Assembly (NCBI GenBank): GCA_020831765.1
Contig: JAFIFY010000020.1
Span: 1 to 39,651, forward strand
From: Phycisphaeraceae bacterium
GTDB taxonomy: Bacteria > Planctomycetota > Phycisphaerae > Phycisphaerales > Phycisphaeraceae
Length of the DNA stretch: 39,651 bases
Direction: 5' to 3'
Below, one piece after another: positions 8,549 through 17,204 of this stretch. The position numbers and the translations under genes were made by a program. The notes beneath the pieces were generated by a model that saw only the letters and a program-made list of their open reading frames with translations, was not told where the DNA came from and made no database searches. Every line of letters begins with the position of its first letter. Within the stretch, counting starts at the first letter, position 1.

Positions 8549-9739
8549 ATGAGCATGGGTTCAAACGGATCGGTTCTGGCTCGTTTGGGGCTTCCGCTGG
8601 CTGTGATCGTGCTTCTTTTGGGCGCGGCGGTGTGGACGGCCGGACTCTGGCGACCGGGCATGGTGGCGGCTTCGGCGGGGAGCAATGCCGAGCCGGCCGG
8701 GGAACGGGAATCACCGCCGCTTTCGACACAGGAAGCGAATCGCATTCGCCATCGGCTGCCGGACTTCTCGACCGGACAGGCCGGCGTGCTGGGCCCGTTC
8801 TACTGGGGGCGGGCCATGGATGTGGGCGAGGATGCGCGGTTCAGTGATGAGCGCGGCGTGGCCCAGCGCGAAGGTGAACACCTGTGGCTTTTCAATTTCA
8901 ATCGTACGCCGGTGCAGCGGGGCGATGAACGCGGGCTTAATGACACTTTCATCCACGCCCGCAACAATTTCGTCATCCGTCATCCCGACATGGCCTTTGC
9001 CATACAGCCCCGACATTTCATCCACAACACATCCGGAGCGCACAATTCCAAGATCGCCATCGGTTATGTGCCCGAGGATTTCCGTTTCGAGCACGGCGAC
9101 AACACCGACCTTGAACACCTGATCGATGCCCCGCGTGTCATCGTCTTCATCCCCGTGCGGCATCGTGGAAGGATTCCCGATTCGCTGAATCAATCGGAGT
9201 ATTTCATCAACCCGAACTACAGCGCTCAGACGCCCTGCGTGATCGAGTTCGAGCCGGGCGAGATCATTATGTATGACTGGTTCCGAAATCCCAGCCAACT
9301 GCACGAGCGCATCCTCTTCGATCTGAAGCCACACATCGCCGATGGCCAGAACATGATCCGGCCCGGTGTGGATCATCCCATCATCCGCTTCGATCTCGTG
9401 CCGGAGCGCCAAGGTGGCTGGATTCTCCGCATTCTGCGCAATGGCAAGGGTCGCGAGATGCCCGAGAAGGATGAGGACTGGGACCTGGTCATCACCGACC
9501 AGTCGCCAGGCGCCAAACCATTCAGCGTTGACCTGGATGCGAAGAAGAATACCTGGGCGATGAGCCTGTTCAGCCCCGGCGGCGGCCCGGCCGACACCAG
9601 CGAGATCATCATCGGGCTGCACCCCTACGGTCGCGATTCCGGCCGCGCTGCGCCCTGGCCGGACAATCGAGCGGACCGTGTTCGCTCCGCGCCGCTCGGC
9701 CGCCTGCCACAACCGACGCCCGGCCTGCCCAGCCCCTGA
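8549..9739 (+). CDS. Membrane-anchored hypothetical protein, unrecognised
   Basis: The product has 396 aa. ATG 8549 is chosen because ggag (8534-8537) precedes it and the N-terminus then forms a signal anchor (hydrophobic helix at about residues 12-32). The open frame does extend upstream to 8435, but that part looks like translated intergenic DNA. No Cys lipobox is present. The rest is a soluble domain of about 350 residues with many Asp, His and Arg (for example HARNNFVIRHPDMAFAIQPRH and EFEPGEIIMYDWFRNPSQL). It looks like a globular beta-rich fold, but I do not recognise the family. It lies 190 bases after mnmA and may be read from its own promoter. The real coding status is supported by length, codon use and the balanced composition. 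Confidence 0.75.
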   Translation: MSMGSNGSVLARLGLPLAVIVLLLGAAVWTAGLWRPGMVAASAGSNAEPAGERESPPLSTQEANRIRHRLPDFSTGQAGVLGPFYWGRAMDVGEDARFSDERGVAQREGEHLWLFNFNRTPVQRGDERGLNDTFIHARNNFVIRHPDMAFAIQPRHFIHNTSGAHNSKIAIGYVPEDFRFEHGDNTDLEHLIDAPRVIVFIPVRHRGRIPDSLNQSEYFINPNYSAQTPCVIEFEPGEIIMYDWFRNPSQLHERILFDLKPHIADGQNMIRPGVDHPIIRFDLVPERQGGWILRILRNGKGREMPEKDEDWDLVITDQSPGAKPFSVDLDAKKNTWAMSLFSPGGGPADTSEIIIGLHPYGRDSGRAAPWPDNRADRVRSAPLGRLPQPTPGLPSP

Positions 9740-9789
9740 CGCCCCGCCCCTCAAGCCAGCAGAATGCAGCCGGGCCGCCCGGTTATCCT

Positions 9790-9942
9790 GGTGAGTTCAG
9801 CAATCGCACCGGCTTCGAAGCGGCAGCTCAAACGGACGTTTCGTCTGCTGAGTTCGTGCTGATCGATCCCTTGATTGATGAGAACGAGATCCGTAACGAT
9901 ATTCTCCGGCTACGTCGTGATTTCCTGGATGGTCTGAGGTAG
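9790..9942 (+). pseudogene. Probable 3' remnant of a gene, fused open to upstream sequence
   Basis: The frame ending in TAG 9940-9942 reads protein-like over its last 50 codons, including SSAEFVLIDPLIDENEIR and a helical DILRLRRDFLDGLR end. It has no credible ATG start. Upstream the same frame is low-complexity and runs into the end of the 8549 gene. The stop lies 2 bases before the ATG of the next gene (9945), as expected for a former operon partner. I infer a truncated gene whose 5' part was lost. I do not recognise the family. Confidence 0.35.
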
Positions 9943-9944
9943 CA

Positions 9945-10499
9945 ATGACATCAGAAAGTTCAGATACAGCGAATATCATGATTGCAGCACAGATGTACAA
10001 ATACATGTGCGAGTATCTTCCGTTTAGGAAACCTACGGCACCGGCTCCGAACCCCGTTTACGTTCAAGGTCGAGCGTTTCGTATCGTTCGCGAAGGCGAA
10101 GACCAGCCGCCACCATCTCACCCTGATTATGGCATGCGAATGGCTTTTGTTCAGCCCCTTGAAGGTGGCGAAACGAACTACAAGTGTCTGGCTTTCTACT
10201 GGCCGTTGGACAGTTTTGAACCTGTAAGGTTGTCTGGGCCGAAGGTGCGGTTGCGAAGCGTCGACGAGGTGACGGGTTATCGCCACTGGAGCAACGGACG
10301 CTGGGAAGAAATACCGTTTGCGGTTTCTCTCCAAGATTCTCCGCCGGATTGGCTGAAGTTTCAGCGAGAGGAATATCGCGCATTAGGATTGGTTCCCGGC
10401 CGGGTTTATTCCGGCCTTCGCTGGCTGATTCCTCAGAAGGTTCTCACGCTGGATGGGGTCACAGGAGCCTATTACGCGAACATGTTCGAGCAAGCATGA
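9945..10499 (+). CDS. Hypothetical protein, unrecognised, in a lower-GC patch
   Basis: The product has 184 aa and starts at ATG 9945. It is rich in Tyr, Trp, Phe and Pro, with phrases such as YVQGRAFRIVREGEDQPPP, YKCLAFYWPLDSFEPVRL and YSGLRWLIPQKVLTLDGV. There is no signal peptide or transmembrane helix. The sequence looks like a small globular beta-rich protein. Base composition is less GC-rich than that of the neighbours and the gene directly follows a truncated ORF, so it is probably part of an acquired cassette. It could be an immunity protein left from a toxin pair, but no motif proves this. Confidence 0.6.
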   Translation: MTSESSDTANIMIAAQMYKYMCEYLPFRKPTAPAPNPVYVQGRAFRIVREGEDQPPPSHPDYGMRMAFVQPLEGGETNYKCLAFYWPLDSFEPVRLSGPKVRLRSVDEVTGYRHWSNGRWEEIPFAVSLQDSPPDWLKFQREEYRALGLVPGRVYSGLRWLIPQKVLTLDGVTGAYYANMFEQA

Positions 10500-11085
10500 T
10501 TCGCGATTGAATGTTGATTGTTGCTTCGGAATGATAAGGCGTACCCGACTCGTCCACTGGCGGATGTGGATGTTGATGGACGTCGCAAGCGACGCATTTG
10601 CTTTCTTGGCTCAGGCCGGCGGACAGATCAGCCACCACAGAACTCTCCGGGAACCATCTGCTCATGAGCGACGGGACCGGTGATTACTCGGAATCGCCGA
10701 TCGCGCCCTTGGCACTTCGTACCGCAATTGCACGGTGATGGACTGAGGTGCGGCGGCATTTGTCGCGTACCCCCCGGCCGCGTGCCTTGGCCCTGTTCGC
10801 CGGCCGCGTCCCCCGGGAGCCTCGCCTCGCCGGGAGTTGCCCTGGATGGCTACACCCGGCTTTGGGCGGCGCGGCCATTCTGGCTGGCGGTCTTGTGATC
10901 GTGTTACGTCCGAAAACCCGGCCATTCCGCCGCGCATCCCGATCCGCGCGTTTCGGTTCCGGCGGGTTATCGGATTGCCTCGTGGCTGCCGCGCTTGCGT
11001 TTGACCGCGTGCTGGAAAGCGGTCGATATTGCTCCTGGCATGGACTGCGGGCTTGGGTTGGGCGACATGCCGAGAGTGCCATTCG
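10500..11085. other. Intergenic stretch without a supported gene
   Basis: I see no ORF here with a protein-like composition; the open frames are Arg/Pro/Gly-rich and overlap one another. The only site worth noting is a candidate promoter: TTGACC (11001-11006) and GATATT (11025-11030), spacer 18. It would start transcription about 50 bases before the ATPase gene at 11086. Confidence 0.5.
11001..11030 (+). promoter_or_regulatory. Candidate promoter for the gspA/gspB-like pair
   Basis: TTGACC and GATATT are separated by 18 bases, placed about 55 bases before ATG 11086. The -35 matches five of six consensus positions; the -10 is weaker. Confidence 0.35.
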
Positions 11086-11904
11086 ATGTACCTGGACTAT
11101 TACGGCCTGAAAATCGAACCGTTCAGCATCACGCCGGACCCGAGGTTTCTCTATTTCACCCGGCGTCATCGCGAAGCGCTGGACCACATTCTCTATGGCA
11201 TTCAGGGCCGCAAGGGATTCATTCAGATCACGGGTGAAGTCGGCAGCGGCAAGACGACGCTCTGCCGGGCTTTGCTGGACAGGCTCGATCCGCCTCGCTA
11301 CCAGACCGCGCTGATCCTTAACCCCTGCCTCACCGAATTGGAGATGCTTCGATCGATCCTGGCCGAGCTTCACCTGCCGGCCCGTGCGGATGAAGACCGC
11401 TTGACCCTGCTGGAGCGACTCAACGCCTTTCTCCTGGAGCAGGCGAGGCTGGATCGGGATGTGATCCTGATCATTGATGAAGCCCAGAACATGAGCCTGG
11501 AACTGCTCGAGCAGGTTCGCATGCTGAGCAATCTGGAAACCGACCAGCGCAAGCTGCTTCAGATCATTCTGGTGGGCCAGCCGGAGTTGCGGGAGAAACT
11601 TGATGATCCGCGCCTTCGGCAATTGCGCCAGCGGATACTGGTTCGGTTCCATCTCACAGCGCTGTCGTACGATGAGATGAACGAATACATTCAACATCGT
11701 CTGCGCCTGAGCGGCGCAGCGCGGCGGCTTCAGTTCGACCGCGCGGCATTGCGGGCGATCTTTCGCTACACCCGGGGCACCCCGCGATTGATCAACGCTG
11801 TCTGCGACAAGACGCTTCTGCTGGGGTACGTCCGTCAGACCGATCGATTCAAGGGCAGGCAGGTGCGATTGGCGATTCGTGAACTGGAGGGGCACGCGGC
11901 ATGA
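11086..11904 (+). CDS. GspA/ExeA-type AAA ATPase (type II secretion / general secretion)
   Basis: The product has 272 aa. ATG 11086 gives MYLDYYGLKIEPFSITPDPRFLYF, the standard opening of ExeA-family proteins; the upstream extension to 11029 looks non-coding. Walker A is GEVGSGKTT (residues 50-58). Walker B is VILIIDEAQNMS (Asp-Glu at 131-132). LSNLETDQRKLLQIILVGQPEL is the family sensor region. ExeA works with ExeB to place the secretin in the outer membrane by remodelling peptidoglycan. This copy has only the ATPase domain and lacks the C-terminal peptidoglycan-binding part of full ExeA. It overlaps the next gene by four bases (ATGA, 11901-11904), which fits the GspA-GspB pairing. Confidence 0.85.
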   Translation: MYLDYYGLKIEPFSITPDPRFLYFTRRHREALDHILYGIQGRKGFIQITGEVGSGKTTLCRALLDRLDPPRYQTALILNPCLTELEMLRSILAELHLPARADEDRLTLLERLNAFLLEQARLDRDVILIIDEAQNMSLELLEQVRMLSNLETDQRKLLQIILVGQPELREKLDDPRLRQLRQRILVRFHLTALSYDEMNEYIQHRLRLSGAARRLQFDRAALRAIFRYTRGTPRLINAVCDKTLLLGYVRQTDRFKGRQVRLAIRELEGHAA

Positions 11905-12761
11905 GCCTGATCAGTGAAGCACTCAGAAAAGCCAACCTCGCCGATGAAAACGACCGCGGCGCATCCAACAGCACGCCCATGCCGGGAAGCCTGGTGCATA
12001 TGCATCAACAGCGACAAGGCCCCGCGGCTTCGTTGAACGGCATCTTCTTCTCGATCTTCGGGCTGGCGGGCATCTGCCTGGCGGCGGGTCTGGTGATGAT
12101 GACGATGGATTCGGTGCGTGGCGGCTGGTCGGGAGTGGATCGATCAACCCTTGCACCGCTCGATGAGATGCTGATCACCACCACGCCGTCGGTCCATGAT
12201 GGATCGGTTGCCGACGGCGCGCTCGGTGATTCGAGCCGCGCCGGAGCGCGGGAACGGGGCGATGCCGGCGGCATGAGCATTAATTGGCCTCTTGCCAAGG
12301 CTGTGCGGGCGGCGGGCCTCGCCCCGAAGCTCCTTTCGCCTGAATCGGCCGATGTGCGAGGCAGCGCCAACGATCGACGCAGCCAACCGGATGCGACCGA
12401 CAACGCCGGTTCGATGCGGGCATGGATCGAAGCGCACCTCAAGAAAAACCCACCCGCCGGTGAGAATGAATCAGCCCAGTCCGGCAGTGAGGCCGGGGAT
12501 GCGTCGGCTTTGGTCGAGCCCCCGGCCCCGCTCAGGCCGCTGGTGCCCGGGCGAACCTATCGACAGGTGCTCGAGGTCAGCGATGCGCCCAAGCTGCGGC
12601 TGGATGGCATTAGCTGGTCCCTCTATGCGCGCGGAGCGATCATCAATCAGACCATGGTCGAGCCGGGTTCGGAGTTGGAGGATGTTTGGGTCATCGCGAT
12701 CGAACCGATGCGTGTGTTGCTTCGTCACGAGGGGCGGGAGTTCTACCTGGCGATGCCCTGA
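11901..12761 (+). CDS. GspB-type protein, partner of the ExeA-like ATPase
   Basis: The product has 286 aa. It opens with MSLISEALRKAN, the short N-terminal motif seen in GspB proteins. One transmembrane helix lies at about residues 46-69 (NGIFFSIFGLAGICLAAGL). A long, poorly ordered periplasmic linker follows. The last 70 residues (LRLDGISWSLYARGAIIN...EPGSELEDVWVIAIEPMRVLLRHEGREFYLAMP) match the GspB C-terminal domain, with the usual pattern of a new binding site for each strand. The overlap with the ATPase gene implies coupled translation. It is convergent with pyrG, whose stop lies 64 bases away. Confidence 0.85.
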   Translation: MSLISEALRKANLADENDRGASNSTPMPGSLVHMHQQRQGPAASLNGIFFSIFGLAGICLAAGLVMMTMDSVRGGWSGVDRSTLAPLDEMLITTTPSVHDGSVADGALGDSSRAGARERGDAGGMSINWPLAKAVRAAGLAPKLLSPESADVRGSANDRRSQPDATDNAGSMRAWIEAHLKKNPPAGENESAQSGSEAGDASALVEPPAPLRPLVPGRTYRQVLEVSDAPKLRLDGISWSLYARGAIINQTMVEPGSELEDVWVIAIEPMRVLLRHEGREFYLAMP

Positions 12762-12800
12762 ATCCGTACGGAACGCGGGAGTGCAGCGGGCCGGGGCCGG

Positions 12801-12828
12801 GGGCACTTCCGGGGGCGGGGGCCGGTCA
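12801..12828 (-). repeat. G-rich repeat copy abutting the pyrG stop codon
   Basis: TTCCGGGGGCGGGG lies at 12807-12820 on the plus strand. On the minus strand it begins right after the TGA of pyrG, in the order gca-TGA-ccggcccccgcccccggaa. The rluD 3' end has the same arrangement (gca-TGA-ccgcccccgcccccggaa). No classical terminator is seen between the convergent gspB-like and pyrG genes. Confidence 0.75.
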
Positions 12829-14775
12829 TGCGCCGACTTCCACCGGTGCGTTGGCCTGGGGAAGCCAGCGATCGCTGATCTGCTCCGGTCGAAGATCGGG
12901 GTTGGCGTGGGCGATGGCCGCGGCGACCAGGCCCATGAACATCGGGCTGGGGCGGAGCGGTCGGCTGAGCAATTCCGGATGGAACTGAACGCCGATGTAG
13001 AAGGGGTGCCGGCTCGGCGGCAGCTCGAGAATCTGCATGATCGGCTGGGAGGGGTGACGACCCGAGAAGACCATGCCATGGCCTTCGAGTGTTTCGATGT
13101 AACCGGGATCAACTTCAAAACGATGCCGGAAGCGTTGCCGCGTGGTGGTTTGTTTGCGGGGCACTTCGACCTTGCCGCTGATCAGCACGGGCCAGCGGTC
13201 GGCGGCGAAGAGCTGGGCCGCCAGGGTCTCGGGCTGGATCAAGACTTCCTTGCCGCCCAGACGCATGTTGCCGCCCAACCCTTCGATTTTCTTCTGTTCC
13301 GGAAGCAGGTCGATGACCGGGTGGGGGGTCTGTGTGTCGAACTCGGTCGATCCGGCGCCGTCAAGCCCGCAGACGTGGCGGGCATACTCCACCACGGCCA
13401 TCTGGAAGCCAAGGCAGATGCCCAGATACGGCAGGCGCTGTTCGCGGCAGTGCCGCACGCACGCGATCTTGCCTTCGGTTCCCCGCTTGCCGAAGCCGCC
13501 GGGCACGATCACCGCATCGAGATCGGCCAATCGCTCCGCGGCCTGATCGGGCGCCATGTCCACGGTGTCGATCCACGAGACATCGATCTCCGTGCCCAGG
13601 TATGAGCCGCTGTGCTCCAGCGCCTTGTCGATTGATGCGTAGGCATCACGCAGCGCTGCGTACTTGCCGGTGATTCCGATCCGGGTTCGGAAGCGTCGCG
13701 GCGCGCCCAGCCGGCGGCAGTAGACCTGCCACCGCTCGCGGGCCTGATCCTCGTGAATCGGATTGACCCGGTCGTGCAGGTTCAGCATCGAAAGTACTTC
13801 GCGGTCCAGGCAGCTTTCGCGCATGGCATCGGGAATGGTGTAGATCGACTTGCGATCGTGCATCGAAAACACGCGCTTCATAGGCACGTTGCTGAACATG
13901 GCGATCTTCTGCCGCACCGATTCATGGACCATGCTCTGGCAGCGGATGGCCACGATGTGGGGCTGAATGCCGGCTTCCATCAATTTCTTCAGGCCGAGTT
14001 GCGCGGCCTTGGATTTCTGCTCGCCCAGCGCCGGTGGCTCGATGACATAGGTCAGCGCCACAAAACAGGTGCTGTTCTCGCCTTCCTCGAAGGCCAGTTG
14101 GCGAAGCGCCTCGATATAGAAGCTGTTTTCATAGTCGCCCACCGTGCCGCCGACCTCGACGAAAACCACATCGGCGTTCTGGTTGACCGCAAGCTCCCGC
14201 AGGCGGCGTTTTACTTCGCCGGTCACGTGCGGAATCATCTGCACATCGCGCCCCAGGTAATCGCCGCGCCGCTCTTTATCGAGCACGTTGCGGTAGATCT
14301 GCCCGCTGGTGACGAAGTTGTCGGCCGTGAGGTTCTGATCGAGCATGCGCTCGTAAGTCCCCAGGTCCATGTCCGTTTCCATCCCATCATCCAGCACGAA
14401 CACTTCACCATGCCGATAGGGATTGAGCGTGCCGCTGTCGATGTTCAGATAGCCTTCCATCTTGATCGGCGCGACACGCAGCCCCTTGTCCTTGAGCAGC
14501 TTGGCCAGCGAACTGGAGAAGATGCCCTTGCCCAGTCCGCTGATCACCGTGCCCAGGACCACGACATAGCGATGTCGTCCCACCTGGTAACCGGCGGGAA
14601 TGGGGTTGTAGAACTCGCTTTCCTGAACGCGACTTCCGGCATCGGCCAGCATGGCCTGCACCTGATCGAGTTCGGATGCCGCCGCCGCCGCGCTCCGCGT
14701 CGGGTCTTGAGGGGTGGGGGTTGCCGGGTTGTTGTCGTGAGCGGAATCGATCGAGATGGTCGACTTAGAGGGCAT
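12826..14775 (-). CDS. pyrG: CTP synthase
   Basis: The product has 649 aa, longer than the usual 530-560. It converts UTP to CTP with glutamine and ATP in the cytoplasm. The N-terminal 65 residues are an extra, low-complexity extension before the synthetase domain. That domain has GLGKG, YRHGEVFVLDDGMETDMDLG and VEVGGTVGDYE. The glutaminase domain shows PGGFGKRG, the nucleophile elbow LGICLGFQMAVVE and the His-Glu pair in GVQFHPEL. The Walker-like loop is LGTVISGLGKG instead of the common GGVVSSLGKG, and KMEGYLNIDSGTLNPY replaces KxDPYxNVDPGTMSPY. I believe this is a known divergent subfamily. The gene is 131 bases downstream of the metallophosphoesterase gene and probably shares its transcript. 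Confidence 0.95.
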   Translation of the reverse strand: MPSKSTISIDSAHDNNPATPTPQDPTRSAAAAASELDQVQAMLADAGSRVQESEFYNPIPAGYQVGRHRYVVVLGTVISGLGKGIFSSSLAKLLKDKGLRVAPIKMEGYLNIDSGTLNPYRHGEVFVLDDGMETDMDLGTYERMLDQNLTADNFVTSGQIYRNVLDKERRGDYLGRDVQMIPHVTGEVKRRLRELAVNQNADVVFVEVGGTVGDYENSFYIEALRQLAFEEGENSTCFVALTYVIEPPALGEQKSKAAQLGLKKLMEAGIQPHIVAIRCQSMVHESVRQKIAMFSNVPMKRVFSMHDRKSIYTIPDAMRESCLDREVLSMLNLHDRVNPIHEDQARERWQVYCRRLGAPRRFRTRIGITGKYAALRDAYASIDKALEHSGSYLGTEIDVSWIDTVDMAPDQAAERLADLDAVIVPGGFGKRGTEGKIACVRHCREQRLPYLGICLGFQMAVVEYARHVCGLDGAGSTEFDTQTPHPVIDLLPEQKKIEGLGGNMRLGGKEVLIQPETLAAQLFAADRWPVLISGKVEVPRKQTTTRQRFRHRFEVDPGYIETLEGHGMVFSGRHPSQPIMQILELPPSRHPFYIGVQFHPELLSRPLRPSPMFMGLVAAAIAHANPDLRPEQISDRWLPQANAPVEVGA

Positions 14776-14906
14776 AACTTACCGTAACACAACGGGACCG
14801 CTCATTCAAGCACCGGATGGGTGCCATTTCGTGTACCGGAGTTGGCCATGGCCCCGGGGGACTGCCCGCCGGTCCTCCCGCCGCAAGGTCGGCGCTCTGG
14901 AGCGGA

Positions 14907-15923
14907 TCAAGCGGGACGATTGCCGGTCTCGATCGTGGTGCCTGGGCCGGGGACGTCGGCCCATGGTTCGGGATGGCGACGCACCTGCCAGAGCTCGGTT
15001 TCGTCGAGTTGATGGTGCTCAAAAGTCGGCATCCGTTCGGCCTGCTCGAAGAACTCGACCAGCCAGAAACCCTGGCCGTTGGGGTGCTGGGGTCCGACCA
15101 TGGTGGGGGAGCCGAGGTTGAGGTCGACCAGCCCCCGCACCGCGCCGGTCAGCGGGCGGCCATCGACCCGCCTGGCCTCCCCGCCCCGGATCAGCCAGGT
15201 CTTGTGGATGTGTCCGTGGATCATGAGGATGCGTCCGGCCGAGGCCGTGAGCGTATCCACCAGTGGGCCGGCGCCGGCCAGCCGGTGCTGCCAGTGCTGG
15301 GCGATACCCCCGGGCACTACGGCGGGGTAGTGGCAGAGCACGGCCAGGCACCGTTCGCGCACCGGTCGGTCCGCGGCGGCGGCGGAGACCAGCTTGCCGA
15401 TGGCATCCAGGGTCGCCGGACGGATTCGGCCGCGCGAGGTGATCAGCCGGGGTGCGCAACTGTCGATGGCCAGGAGATGCCATGGGCCGATGATGGGCCG
15501 CATCAGCGGTGCTTGATCCGGCATCGCCACCAGCGAGCCCCAGGCATGAATCGCCCGCCTCTGCCAGGCGGCCAGAAAGGTGTAGCAATCGTGATTGCCC
15601 GGAACCAGGACGGCTGGAATACGCTCACACAGCGGCTGGATGAGCGATCGGGCCTCGGCGAACTCCCGGCGGGTGGAAAGGGTAGTCAGGTCGCCGGTCA
15701 GCCAGACCTGGTCGGGCCGAAGGGCGAGGATGCGGTTGATGGCCATGGCCATGAGATGGGGCTGAAACCGCTTTCGCCGTCCGCGAAGCAGGTTGGCCGC
15801 GCCCAGCAGGCGCTTGCCGATCAGGCTCCAGGGCGTGCGCGGCAGGTGGTGGAGGTGGACATCGCCGAGCATCGCGACCCGGAGGCTTGAGCGGCCTTGA
15901 CTGGCGGGGATGGACTCTTTCAC
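14907..15923 (-). CDS. Calcineurin-like metallophosphoesterase
   Basis: The product has 338 aa and no signal peptide. The metal-binding motifs appear in order: GDVHLHH (Asp21, His23), TGD (Asp78), GNHD (109-112), CHYP and GHIH. These are the class III phosphodiesterase/CpdA-type set with two metal ions. The true substrate cannot be told from sequence; cyclic nucleotide, nucleotide or phospholipid head-group hydrolysis are all known in this superfamily. The start is GTG at 15923, overlapping the stop of the dus gene as GTGA (15920-15923). Translation is therefore probably coupled to dus. Confidence 0.85.
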   Translation of the reverse strand: MKESIPASQGRSSLRVAMLGDVHLHHLPRTPWSLIGKRLLGAANLLRGRRKRFQPHLMAMAINRILALRPDQVWLTGDLTTLSTRREFAEARSLIQPLCERIPAVLVPGNHDCYTFLAAWQRRAIHAWGSLVAMPDQAPLMRPIIGPWHLLAIDSCAPRLITSRGRIRPATLDAIGKLVSAAAADRPVRERCLAVLCHYPAVVPGGIAQHWQHRLAGAGPLVDTLTASAGRILMIHGHIHKTWLIRGGEARRVDGRPLTGAVRGLVDLNLGSPTMVGPQHPNGQGFWLVEFFEQAERMPTFEHHQLDETELWQVRRHPEPWADVPGPGTTIETGNRPA

Positions 15924-17041
15924 CGGACTGAATTCCGCGAAGATGAAGCCTCGAACCGGCGCAAGGGTGTTGGATCACCTTCCTGAACGACGGGGCAGAG
16001 CGCCGGTGTGGCCTCTTCGGGCATGGCCTGGTCGATCGAGTTGCCCTGGCCGTCGCGGGCGTACCAGGTTTCGACGACCTGGTGCCAGTCACGCAGACTG
16101 CCCGAGCGGATGAACCGCTGCCGGACCTGTTCGGAGTCGGGATGATGCCTTGAGAAGCGGATGCCGAACTTTCGCATCATGATGGACGCTGCGAACTCGC
16201 CGTGAATTCGGGCTGCGATCGCCAGGTGATTGAGCAGCACATCGCGCTGCTGGAAGATGGTGGGCGGGCGGTCGGCGGCGGCATGATCGCCGCGCATGAT
16301 CGCGCGGGCCTGCTCGAAAATCCACGGATTGCCGATGCAGCCACGCGCGACGCTAACCAATTGCACACCGGTATGTTCGATCATCCCAAAGATATCCGAT
16401 GCACCCCAGATATCGCCCGAACCGCCCAGGAAGAACCCCGGCGTCGCGCGGTATTGCTCGACCAGTTCCCGGAGAAAGCCCCAATTTGATGGCCCCTGAT
16501 ATTTCTGTTCGACCGTACGGGCGTGGACCACCGCGCCGGCATAGCCGCAGTCGATCGCCCCTTGCAGCACGGTGTGGAACGCCTCGGCGGACCGGGAATC
16601 GTCATCCAGAGCACGTCGAAGCTTGACCGTACACGGCCTGCGCTCGCCCACGGCCTCCCGAACGGCCCTCAGGATCGCCACGGCCTGCTCCGGCTCGCCC
16701 AGCAGGTGGCCGCCCCGTAGTTTTTTGCGGATTTTCTTGACCGGACAGGCCAGGTTGACATCGATCACATCGAAGCCCAGGTCGACCAGCAGATCGGCGG
16801 CGCGGGCCATGGTCTGGGGCTCGGCACCCATGATCTGCCCGGCGATGGGGTGGTCGTCGTCGTCCAGTTCCGCCGGTCGGCGTCCCTTGCCACCATTGAG
16901 CAGCAGGATATCCAGCATGGCCTCGGTGATGCAGTAGGGGCATCCGTGGCGACGGGCGACCAGGCGCATGGCGGTGTCGGAGTAGCCGGCCAGCCCGGCC
17001 TGGAAGAAGGGGGCATCGATCTGGAAGTTGCCGATTTTCAT
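15920..17041 (-). CDS. tRNA-dihydrouridine synthase (Dus family)
   Basis: The product has 373 aa. It reduces uridine to dihydrouridine in tRNA with FMN and NADPH. The catalytic Cys is in DVNLACPVKKI (residue 99). FMN and RNA contacts are suggested by VKLRR, VVHARTVEQKYQGPSNW and SVARGCIGNPWIF. The ending is longer than that of DusB and is rich in polar residues. DusB-like is the closest description but the subgroup is uncertain. Start ATG 17041 is preceded by a good candidate promoter at 17052-17079 and by no clear ribosome site. It is the first gene of the dus / phosphoesterase / pyrG row. Confidence 0.9.
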   Translation of the reverse strand: MKIGNFQIDAPFFQAGLAGYSDTAMRLVARRHGCPYCITEAMLDILLLNGGKGRRPAELDDDDHPIAGQIMGAEPQTMARAADLLVDLGFDVIDVNLACPVKKIRKKLRGGHLLGEPEQAVAILRAVREAVGERRPCTVKLRRALDDDSRSAEAFHTVLQGAIDCGYAGAVVHARTVEQKYQGPSNWGFLRELVEQYRATPGFFLGGSGDIWGASDIFGMIEHTGVQLVSVARGCIGNPWIFEQARAIMRGDHAAADRPPTIFQQRDVLLNHLAIAARIHGEFAASIMMRKFGIRFSRHHPDSEQVRQRFIRSGSLRDWHQVVETWYARDGQGNSIDQAMPEEATPALCPVVQEGDPTPLRRFEASSSRNSVR

Positions 17042-17051
17042 TCAGTAGGAC

Positions 17052-17079
17052 ATGATAGACGTTTACGGTTGAAGGTCAC
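17052..17079 (-). promoter_or_regulatory. Candidate promoter for the dus-phosphoesterase-pyrG operon
   Basis: On the minus strand, GTGACC (17079-17074) and TATCAT (17057-17052) are 16 bases apart. The transcript would begin only a few bases before the ATG at 17041, so it would be nearly leaderless. That would explain the lack of a clear ribosome-binding site. Confidence 0.35.
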
Positions 17080-17204
17080 GGTACGCCGCCCGGGCACGTT
17101 CTCCGGGGGCGGGCCGGACCCGGAACCCGCCGTGTCGCCCCAGGCGATTGATGGGCGATCGCCAGCCCCGACGGGGTTGGCCGCGGCGGCGGAGGCACAC
17201 GAAA

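Noticed and set aside
10453-11110. Several short plus and minus ORFs between the 9945 gene and the GspA-like gene
   Set aside because: They are Arg/Pro/Gly-rich, overlap one another, and have no ribosome site or domain.
10684-11895. Minus-strand frame of 403 codons opposite the GspA-like gene
   Set aside because: The plus strand has Walker A and B motifs and an ATGA overlap with the GspB-like gene. The minus product has no motif.
13753-14787. Plus-strand frame of 344 codons opposite pyrG
   Set aside because: pyrG has all catalytic motifs on the minus strand. The other frame has no family features and a His-rich shadow composition.
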